Of a DNA stretch of 64,000 bases, positions 55,229 to 64,000 are shown one piece after another. The first letter of the stretch is position 1. The number at the start of each line of letters is the position of its first letter. A program made the position numbers and the translations under genes. The stretch is from contig MNCI01002737.1 in the NCBI GenBank assembly GCA_015680685.1, forward strand, positions 4,078-68,077, in the 5' to 3' direction. The stretch is from Gnetum montanum. Lineage: Eukaryota; Streptophyta; Gnetopsida; Gnetales; Gnetaceae. Under the pieces are notes generated by a model. It saw nothing but the letters and a program-made list of their open reading frames with translations, was not told the origin of the DNA and searched no databases.

Positions 55229-56108
55229 TGATGAGTGGCAAGGTACCCCTACACTCAACCATACGAATACGAGTGTTTCATGTACGATCCGATCGAACTT
55301 CGCAAACGGAGTAGTTGTGGTATCTAGATAGTTACTAACTGATCGTAGTTTGCTATCTTCCCACTTGGACTAATATTTGCTTTGTCATGTATGGTTTAGT
55401 CAAGAGTGAGGTGTATGATGTAGTTTCTAACCTAGTGCTACTCTTGGAGGAAATGGAAAATAACTTTAATTACACTAGGAGGAAAAGGGAGAGAGAGTCT
55501 AAGCTAGCCTAAGTGCAATGAGTATCTATTCCTTAATCATCTGTACACATCTTGGACCTCGTGCACAACTACTGCTAGGATTACCAAGTGCATGTCCTAG
55601 GTACACTACTAAGATATCAAGTAATCACACTTGAATGCTTGTGATTAAGTCGTACTCATTCCATGTTTAAGGAGTTTAGGGTGAAGAGATATTAACTACA
55701 AAATCAATAAATAACAATAACAATTAAATAACTAAACTAAGTGGATGCTACAATGATGAAGTAATTTCAATCTTTATATTTGGTCATGTGCGTGTCCAAG
55801 TACGTCACACTTGAATAAAGGTGTCATACAATTACAATTATCACACTACGGGCATGCATTGGGAAAAAAGAGTTGAGAGGAAAAAATGACAAAAAGACTC
55901 TACTCTAACACTAAATTGACTCTTGAAAACTTACTAAAAAATTGAACTTTTCCATGTGTCCCATTGTGTATTTATAGGCTCACATGGGAACCATGATATC
56001 GTGTACTCGATATTGTGGGCCAAGCCACGATATCGTGTACCCAATATCATGGGCCAGGCCACGATATCGTGGGTGTGATATCATGGTCTGATGAATCATG
56101 ATTCATCA
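55229..56108 (-). mobile_element. Solo LTR, 880 bp
   Basis: TGATGAGTGGCAAGG to GATTCATCA in plus orientation. ATAT lies directly outside both ends, at best a 4-bp duplication (GATAT versus ATATG), so the target duplication is uncertain. Minus TATAAATA at about 55973-55980. U3 palindromes of the CACGATATCGTG type at 55990-56090. Confidence 0.8.
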
Positions 56109-57236
56109 ATATGATGACAAAATCTTTATCTGGTAAAAAATTTTTATGGTGTCAAACAATTATTGGTGTCATAGAAGGTGATATCTTCTAAGGTCTAGAT
56201 CAAGCTTCACAACAACTTTGCCTTCAAGAGGAAGAATTGTGAGTAAAGTGAAGGCAACTGTCGCTCACATAAGCTCAAATATTGTTAGCTCTTTGATTAC
56301 AAGCACTATCTTTTTTGTAATTGTATGGTACAATAGTTATGTTGTAATAAACTACAGTGTTAAGTATTTAATTGCAGATATTTGAAATATAGTCAATGTA
56401 AAACTATTGTTCATCTTCGTCATTTTACGATTGTTAATATCTAGTTTACATCTGGCATCCCTTGTTATAAATATGGTTACAAAGAAGCTTTCATCCCTAT
56501 GCTTTCTTTTTTCCCATTCTCTCATTATATTTCAAAAATTCTCTCTAAGCCAACATAAAGATCCAGCAGCCTATGTCTTGCTGGGGTTTTTCTCGTTTTT
56601 CCAGGATATATTATTGTGTTTTTTCTGTTCATTTATTTTTTACTGTTATCACGAACAATCTAAAAATCACAATGTGGACATTATTATTAATCAAGGATAA
56701 ATAAGGTGTCTATTTTTCCATGAAGAGTAGCTAAAGTCTTAAAACTTTATTTATATAACTCATCTACTCCAAAGTCTCCTCATAATTTGCATTTTTGCTT
56801 TGGTAATTTATCTCTCCATGTCATTGCTTTCTTACCAACATTTTGCACAATATATAATAGCATACATAATTGTGACATTCTCAAATTATCATAACTAAAG
56901 GCATTCAATGAAGCAACGTTTGAGCTAAAACATAGCATTACTTGCAAGAAAGATAAATACCACAGACGAAAGTGAAGGTAAGCAAAAGTTTCACTATCAT
57001 CCACCAAGGACAGTGGTAAGTTATGAAATACTCTGTTCAAAGAGGTTATTTACATGAGAAAAAATGAATGGTGATTGGAAGCATACTTGTGTGGTAACAT
57101 TCATGAACCTTTATATCATTTGCAACAAGACTGTATCAATGACAAGAAGATATAGAAAACTGATTTCCAGCCAGGGTACAGGGCAGTAAAGGTTTTACCT
57201 GGGCTTCTAATCACCTCGACTTCTCAAGTCATTATA
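56109..57236. other. AT-rich stretch without a recognisable gene
   Basis: Two frames near 56407-56700 (plus) and 57040-56780 (minus, 86 codons) have no family resemblance. No LTR, tRNA or repeat structure seen. Confidence 0.4.
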
Positions 57237-58830
57237 CGAATTCCAACTCCTTACACTTCAGTCTCTTTAGCATGCAGAGGCTCATCCTGCACATGGTTTC
57301 TTATGTAGAATAGAAGGCTCTTCCCTGAAGCAGAGTGGTTTCTTATGTAGAATAGAAGGCTCTTCCCTGAAGCAGAGTGCTTAGGGGAGGAGGAATTTCT
57401 TCTGTTTGTTGACTGATTTGCTGCAATTTTCTTGAATTAACCGCCTTACCTTTCACTGATATGGAGATTGACATTCCATACAGATTAGCCCCTGCTGCTT
57501 CCAGGTCACGGTCAACCCCAGGATATGCTAGGAAGCTATGTTTACTATTTCTTGGGTGCTACTGCTGTAGCAATGCATGGTCATCCGCAAAAATGCACCG
57601 TCTTCTATTCCAGGTTAGACCTGTCTCTTCTTCCTACATAAAACATCCCCAAGCCAACTTTAATTCAGGTTATATTCCCAAGCCAACTTTAATTCAGGAA
57701 TTGTAGTTGAAAGGTTCAGCTAATTATTATTCATCAGCCGTTAAAAGAAATAAAAGCACTTCGGATAATTAACCACAATACAAGTGTTGCAATGACCAGA
57801 GATCTAGGTTATTTGGCAACCTTCAATGTCAAGAGCTGAAAATTCATGAATCTGAGAGGGCAGTTGAGTCCATGCAACCGAAAACGTTAAGTTCTATTAG
57901 TCTAAACAATCCTTTGGTGTGGATTACTTTTACCGTCCAGCAATGTTTCAGGGTTAGGCTTATTAGATTTCGTAACTTGGCAATGGTGTCCGCCAATGCT
58001 TGTAAATTGCAGTACCATTCAAGGGAGAGATATTCTGAACATGAAAGACCGCCAAGACCGTCTGGAAACTCTTGGAGACTAACAATGATAGAGACCCAAC
58101 CTTCCGAATATTACCTAGGGATCGGGGCAGCTCTTGTAAATTCCAGAAGTCTCGCAGATCCAGGTTACCCATTCTAAAGAGCACATTGCTTGCGGATCCT
58201 ATGAAATGAATACCTATCAACTCAAGTTCACTTAATCGAGATGCACCTCTATTATTGTTGTTGTTATTGGCAGGGTCTCTCTTTTTCTTAATTTGGATGG
58301 CTTGGACAACCTCACGCAGCAGCCATCTGAGACTGAGATGCTGTTGTTGCTTAACTTGACAATGCCACTGAATAATTTTTCCAATAATCAAAGTTTTGTT
58401 GCTCCGCGCTACCACTGATTTGCCCAAACCAGGAATCCGCAACCTCTATATCATCATTTTCATATATTGGCAGACAATAGGTGCCACCGGGGCTGTAGCC
58501 CTTGGGATTGCTCTGCTGAGAATCTTATTTTGCTACACACTGCCATGTCTACGAAAAATAAGTTTGTCAAGCGTCCCAATGATTGTGGTAGCCTTTCCAA
58601 ACTATTGCAACGGTCAACGTGCAGTTCTTTTAATTGCAACAGTTCCCCAAACGAACTCGGGCAATGACAACATTCCATCACAGTTCCTCATCGACAGCCT
58701 ATATAAACTTCCTAAATCTCCAAAAGTCTCGGGCAGCCGCTGTAATGCATTGCATCCGTGCAAATAGAGCTCTGTCAATCCTTTTACCTGCCCACAGCTA
58801 TCTCGAATGCTTTTCAAATATGTGCATTTA
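57237..58830 (-). pseudogene. Decayed tandem paralogue of the LRR gene
   Basis: LRR text appears in shifted frames on the minus strand: HGCNALQRLPETFGDLGSLY (58817-58614), CNSLERLPQSLGRLTNL (near 58600) and DPANNNNNNRGASRLSELEL with FWNLQELPRSLGNI (58442-57963). Below about 57885 it jumps straight to the end of the second-exon counterpart (57800-57885), so roughly 0.85 kb equivalent to 60.7-61.55 kb is deleted. The third-exon counterpart is at 57640-57237 and contains a 42-bp tandem duplication (57294-57335 repeated 57336-57377). Compare the intact copy at 60057-62751. Not translatable. Confidence 0.8.
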
Positions 58831-59425
58831 AACAGGTATATTTGTCACCGGAGATGACTTGTTAGTCTAATCACTAGGTACAATTTCACAATTTGAATAA
58901 GGGTGCTTTTAACGAGAGGTATTATGCAACCTTTAAATTATTGTCATCCATCATCAACAGAGGAAAGGCTATTTTAATGATAACACACCCAAAAGTAGAG
59001 GCAATAATCAAATCTACAACCTCCTAACCAAGAGATAAGTGTCGTGACCGCTTCCCTATACCTTACACCCCTCAACGCTAAAACTAAAGCACTCTAACAA
59101 ATAAAATTTATTACAAACACACATATTAATGCATCAACATAGATAACACACACCTATCAATATACGTAGTGCACATAACTAATACACATCAATATAGTTG
59201 GCATGCATAGGTGGCACATGTATCACATTCCCCTAGCCAGGAAGCTTACCAAGCTTATTAATTACTATCATTTTTGTCCATAAAAAAAATTAACATTTTT
59301 GTCGGTGAAAAAAAAAACTAAAGGAACTTTGAAAAATATCCTTATCGTGTTAAAAGTTTTGAATTAGACCACTTTGCAGTATAAAATTTTAAAAAAGGGG
59401 CCAAAATTTTGACAATGGTTCTTAC
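58831..59425. other. Intergenic, no gene seen
   Basis: AT-rich sequence with CATAGATAACACACACC-type repeats of ACACA near 59110-59230. No coding or RNA signal. Confidence 0.4.
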
Positions 59426-59715
59426 CTGCATGAGACATGAGCACCATGAGGCAGTAAAGCATGAGCCGGCTATTTCCATGGAGATATCCTTGCCCGGATT
59501 CTTGATTTCCTCCGCCATGGTAGAAACTGCGTCAAAGCCGATATACGTGAAGAAGAGCACCAAGGTGGCATGTAATATGCCTTTTGCGCCGAAGGGAGCA
59601 AAAGGACTGTAGCTTGTGGGATTTGCCTTTGTGAGCCCGACTATGAATGCGATTATGGCGTGTTCACGAAGGAAAGGAGATGAATTGACACAACGGCTTT
59701 GGATTTGAAAATCAT
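59426..59715 (-). pseudogene. Broken exon of a cationic amino acid transporter (CAT family)
   Basis: Minus-strand text AFIVGLTKANPTSYSPFAPF (about 59649-59590) runs into FFTYIGFDAVSTMAEEIKNP and GKDISMEIAGS, the highly conserved CAT/APC-superfamily block. Upstream, in another frame, KSKAVVSIHLLSFVN (about 59704-59660) looks like the preceding membrane helix, so a frameshift lies near 59660. After GS a small deletion shifts frame again (the text YCLM is off-frame). A good splice donor CAG|GTAAGA remains at 59426/59425. No neighbouring exons were found on either side. In intact form the family carries basic amino acids across membranes. Confidence 0.75.
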
Positions 59716-60056
59716 GGCATCAGGGGCAGCAGAACGTGGTGGACGCGGCAAAACATGGCAGACGTTACGTGGGCTGGGAGCCACAAGAGACCACAAATCT
59801 CTCTCCCTCTCTTTGAGCCGTCTCCCCTCTCTTCCTCACACAACAAGGGCTTGAAGAGGGCTTGAAGAAGGGGAGCCAGGCTCATTTTGCACGATAGTAG
59901 GCAGCAAGCGGCCAAAGTAGACCAGGGAATTTTAAAATTTACATTGAGTAGTTTTTCCCTCGAGCCTTAAAGATAGTCCTTCAAGTTAAATTTGTTTTCC
60001 AATTTTTCAATTTGATTTACTTTTTTGAAATGCTACATTGCCCTTTCAAATTGAGA
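59716..60056. other. GC-richer spacer with a CT-rich tract
   Basis: CT-rich sequence at 59790-59840 and a minus-strand frame of 67 codons (59915-59712) with no recognisable family. Possibly the flank of the captured transporter fragment. Confidence 0.3.
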
Positions 60057-62751
60057 CTATTCCTGCGTCGTCGCGCGCCTCACTCTCCAGACAAAATTAG
60101 GTACCTTATCCCCATCCCCATAATTGTTGAAACCCAAGTATTTACTCTTCAGCGTGTTTTGCATGCAGAGGCTAGTCATCCTATGCATGGTTTCTGATGT
60201 GAAATGAAAGGCTCTTTGTTGAAGCAGAGTGTTTAGGGGAGAAGGAATTTCTGCACTGGTTTTTGGACAGATTTGGTGCAATTTTCTTGAATAAACCGCC
60301 TTACCTTTCACCAATACAGAGATTGACATTTCATACAGATTAGCCACCGCTGTTTCAAGATCATGGTCAACCCCAGGATATGCTAGAAAGCTATGTTTAC
60401 TAATTTTTGATTGCTGCAGTAGCAATGCATGGTCATCGGTGAAAATACACCTTCTTCTATTGCATGTCAAACTTGTTTCTTCCTCCTGTTTAAAACATCC
60501 CAAAGACAACTTTTGCTTGAGATGTTCTAATTAAAAAGGTTCAGATAATTATTATTCATCAGCCGTTAAAGAATAAAACACACGAGGATATATTTACCAT
60601 AATACAGGTGTCGCCGTGACGAGAGATCTTGGTTATTTGGCAACCTGCAATGTCAAGTGCTGAAAATTCATGAATCTGGAGCTGAGAAGGCAGCTGAGTC
60701 CATGCACCAGATAGCAAGCGTTGCCTTTTAAGTTCTGAAAGAAAGATGTTGTGTATCTTAGAAACCAATAATTTACTTTGCTCTTCCTCTCCACCACCCA
60801 GAAAGACGATGAAGCCTTCCTTTACATGTGCTTCGTAACTTGGATGGTGGATGAATGTCCCATTTTGGGAAAGATAAAAGTGGGTTACAGGCAGAGGAAA
60901 CTGGTCGGCGAAGTCATCGGTGTAAACGCTTGAATCAAAACACACCACCCTTGCATGTAGACTAAATGGGAGAGATAGAGATGGAACATGTGTATGCCGT
61001 GAAAGTTCATGAAAGAAGAATGAGGGCTTATCTTGGTTGCCGCTGGTGCTGAGCATATGTCTGACCCTTTCTTTCAGTGTGCCAAAAAATAGCGGGCTCG
61101 TCCTCGCAGTTAACCTCTGCATTCAACGTAATTGACCCCGCCAGGTCAGGTCGGATAATGATTAAAGAATGTAGAGAGGCTATATTACAAATCCACTATC
61201 CATTCATAAATCAATAACGCATGCATGCATGCCTGCATTCGTACATGTACCAGACCTCCAAATTAAATTACAAGTACAATTGCACTTACCCGGTCATAAT
61301 GACCGTTCTCAACAAGGTCGTTATTGTTCCACGGCTGGTACTCATGAGGCAGGCGTTCAGTAAAGCATAACTGGTAACACCCAAGGTTGCTGACACTGAG
61401 GTTCCACAAGAATTTGAAAGTGGCGAAGCCGCCTTCTGGGAGTGGCATGTGTCTCAGGTTCATACACTCTTCAATTATAAGCCTTTCAAGTTTCCAGAGG
61501 TCTGAAAGCCCAACAATGCTCTTAAGGTTAACACAAGCATATACATCAAGAGATCTTAGATTAAACAATCCTTTCGTGTGGATTACTTCCATCATACAAC
61601 AATGTTCCACGTTTATCCGTCTGAGGCGAGAAAGATTCCGGAGCGAAGACGGGAATCCTTTGAAAGCAAGGCAACCGGTAACTATCAATTCTTCTAGATT
61701 TAGTAAATGGCCAATGGTGTCTGGCAACTCTTGTAAATTCCAGCACCATTCAAGGACCAACCTCTTTAGACAGAACATCTGGCCAACACTGTCGGGAAGC
61801 TTTTCAAGACTGTAACAACGATGGAGACACAGCTCTTGTAAATTACCTAGGCATTGCGGCAATTCTCGTAAATTCCAGAATCCGTGAAGACACAGGCGAC
61901 GATGGAATCCAAGGAGCGCAGCAGATTCGATGAGATGAATGCCTATCGCCTCAAAATCACTTAAGTGAGATGCACCTCTATTGTTGTTATTACTAGCAGG
62001 GTCTGTCGTTTTTATTTGCTTGGCTTCGACAAACTCACGCACCAGCCGTCTGTCTTGTTGGGTCATGTGACGCTGCCACTGTGAATAATTTCTCCAAAAA
62101 TCCTCCACGTTACCGATTTGATCATCGCTCTCCGGCATTGACAGCGACAGTTGCAACCTCCTCTGTACCGCTTGGAACTGCTGTGGTGAGAATTTTATTT
62201 TGGGACACTCTAACACATCAAGGCGATGTAAGTTTGTCAAGCATTCTAATGACTCTGGTAGACTTTTCAAACCATTGCAAGAGGCAATGTACACGTTTTC
62301 TAGTTGCAGCAGTTTCCCAAACGATTCTGGCAACCGTTCCAATGCATGGCATCCCGACAATCGAAGATCTTTCAATCCTTGAAGCTGGCCAAAGCTTTCT
62401 GGAATGAATTTCAAATATGTGCATTCAACAAGGCATATGGAAGACAACTGCAGCAGTTGCCCAATTGACTCCGGCAACTGTTCCAAAGCTTGGCATTCCC
62501 ACAATCTGAGATCTTTCAATTTTTGTAGCTGGCCAAAACTTTCTGGAATGAATTTCAAAGATTTGCAATTATACAGATCAATAGAAGATAACACTCTGAA
62601 CTGTCCCATCCATTCTGGAAGTCTCTGCAGTTTTATGCAACCCGGTAAAATAAGTTTTCTCAGTTTTGATGGAGCCTCCTGTTCAATGCAGGGCATTAGA
62701 TTTCTATTTTGTCCAAAGAAATAATGAAAAATTTTCATTATGGATTTTGGC
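60057..62751 (-). CDS. LRR part of a TNL-type disease-resistance gene, three exons (5' end not in window)
   Basis: Minus-strand exons 62751-61290, 61116-60598 and 60485-60057, joined in phase 0 at GT...AG sites (donors GTAAGT and GTAAAT; acceptors GCAG and AACAG), encode about 800 residues. Exon 1 starts after a likely acceptor (TTTTACTTCAG) at 62753-62752. It holds about seven 24-residue repeats (L..L.L..C..L..LPES.GQL), a polar linker with an Asn run (PASNNNNRGAS), then about six more repeats. Exons 2 and 3 carry an extension I do not recognise (HARVVCFDSSVYTDDFADQF; KIHNIFLSELKRQRLLSGAW; LETAVANLYEMSISVLVKGK). The repeat style is that of TIR-NBS-LRR receptors that sense pathogen effectors. 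No TIR or NB-ARC exon is visible up to 64000: it is either beyond the window or lost. All three exons are open, so it may be functional. Confidence 0.7.
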
Positions 62752-64000
62752 CTGAAGTAAAATTAAAATATAGTTGAAAGTGCAAGCAAAGATAGCCGGT
62801 ACGTTTTCTACGGTTTTTTTTGTTTTCGCTGAAGTTATTCTTTAACTGATTCTAAGTTCTGACTTCTAACTATTTCCTCCCGTAACCCTACACCATAAAA
62901 GTTATTATTTCAATAGCATGTATTTGAGATTGCAAAAAGACTTCCTTTGAGGAAGATCCATCTTATATTAAGAAAAATATATTAAAAGTGAATTGACTAT
63001 AAATTTATTGTGAATAAAAAAAACATGTGTATGATGTTTTAATTAAATATGATCCTTACTATCAAGATGCTGAAATAGATATGCATGCCTTGGGTGAGAT
63101 TACCAAAGATGGGGATGTTAATGGCTTCAAGAATATCTCTTTCATTGCATTATTTTAAAGGATGGAGAGGTGATATTACAACTTGATGATCCAATGATTG
63201 ACTTAGATGAAGGTAAAGCAAAACCTATTGATGAACATACATTATTGGTTGCATCTTAACTATGGATGTTGGGAAAAGAGATCAATTTAATAAAAGCTTG
63301 ATTAAGGAATACGAATATGGATTGTTCAAAAACTACATAATGGCCTTCACCATCAAAGTTGCCAATCAATGAATTCAAGATAATTGTTATGCTTTCAATA
63401 TCATTGTCTACCATATTTCCACATGGTAAATGTGACTTTATTACAAGAAGAGCTAAGGATGTTTAATTGTATGAATATGCAAAACATTTAATTTGATATA
63501 AGGATTGTATATTTGGTCAACATATTTGGTCATCATAAAAGAATCTAGTATAACAATTTTTATACTTTCCTTCCTAAAATAACTTCAGTTTTGTACATCT
63601 ATATTATTTAATTCTTAACAACATGATAATGTGACATTATCATTCAAATCAACACTAATATTCTTAAAAAAGAATATTGTCAAAGAGACCCTAACTATAT
63701 AAAAGTTACAAGAACAACTTCAAAATGATCCAACATATAACTTTGTTGATAAATTGATGATATTTGGTATCACTATACAAGGAACTATTTCATATTAACT
63801 ATTTGATCTGGTTAATGAGTTGCGTACTCTATTGGTGTTTGTCACTTTAAGTGCAATTGAATTGTACTAGCTAAAACTTAATAGGCTAATGCCCAGAAAA
63901 CCTACACAAAATCTTCTATAGTAAAGTGTTGAAGATTGAATAATATTAAAGAAAATGCACATATAGTTGCTAAGTTCACACATTTTTGATATCAAGCATT
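62752..64000. other. Upstream of the LRR exon: AT-rich, no resistance-gene exon seen
   Basis: Could be intron or flank. Around 63050-63290 the plus strand has a decayed reading (HALGEITKDGDVNGFKNISF, then LDDPMIDLDEGKAKPIDEH) that looks like former coding sequence of unknown family, probably a transposon. The rest is AT-rich with no clear feature. Confidence 0.35.

Noticed and set aside
55229-56108. A perfect 5-bp target duplication around this LTR
   Set aside because: Flanks read GATAT and ATATG; only a 4-bp ATAT match is present, so a full duplication is not claimed.
56780-57040. 86-codon minus frame
   Set aside because: No family resemblance, AT-rich context and no repeat or splice support.
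60012-62724. Plus-strand frames opposite the LRR gene (for example 61387-61815, 62081-62407, 62404-62724)
   Set aside because: Antisense to clearly coding LRR exons; the repeats on the minus strand explain them.

Overview
This is a stretch of a large, repeat-choked plant nuclear genome. Long degenerate LTR retrotransposons nested in one another, a TIR-NBS-LRR-style leucine-rich-repeat gene with 24-residue repeats, a plant-type 3-dehydrosphinganine reductase with short introns, and a nuclear tRNA-Ile(AAU) gene all fit a seed plant. Repeat density and the style of the LRR gene make a conifer my best guess, but that is inference; no species-diagnostic marker is visible.

Layout. 0-13.7 kb is dominated by one old minus-strand Ty3/gypsy element of the Athila/Tat type (E1: LTR 12731-13660, tRNA-Asp primer site, gag, protease, RT, RNase H and integrase remains down to about 6.7 kb). 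An extra decayed coiled-coil reading frame (here 'aORF', 5128 down to 536) lies downstream of its integrase and is itself split by a 1.88-kb solo-LTR-like insertion (2024-3903, duplication TCTAG). 14.3-15.9 kb is a dead LINE with a SINE-like tail; 17064-17966 is a solo LTR (duplication CACTC); 18.6-18.9 kb is an 84-bp tandem repeat. The gene island at 19.3-22.8 kb holds an apparently intact three-exon KDSR/TSC10 gene, a triplicated copy of its 3' end, and tRNA-Ile(AAU) on the minus strand.

23.8-37.3 kb is a nested retrotransposon complex: a second aORF copy (25690-28084 plus 36810-37250) is split by a complete plus-strand LTR element (E+, 28085-36804, duplication ATTGT) that has gag and protease but has lost RT/RNase H/integrase, and that carries a second copy of the 1.9-kb insertion (34038-35959, duplication AGTAT). 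39798-46342 is a complete minus-strand element (E3, duplication TAACT) with LTRs, primer site, a nearly open gag, a third aORF remnant and no pol. 46.3-54.4 kb holds further truncated relatives (E4, E5) that share one LTR; 55229-56108 is another solo LTR.

57.2-62.8 kb is a second gene island on the minus strand: the 3' part of an LRR disease-resistance-type gene (three exons, 62751-60057), a decayed tandem paralogue (58830-57237), and between them a broken exon of a cationic amino acid transporter gene. I saw no TIR or NB-ARC sequence in the remaining 1.25 kb of the window.

How the parts relate: the only working genes I would defend are KDSR (ER sphingoid-base synthesis), the tRNA, and possibly the LRR gene. 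Everything else is mobile DNA. Its most notable features are a recurrent non-canonical extra ORF, gag-only elements with a shared gag terminus, and LTRs whose upstream promoter segment is built of different palindromic repeats in different subfamilies.
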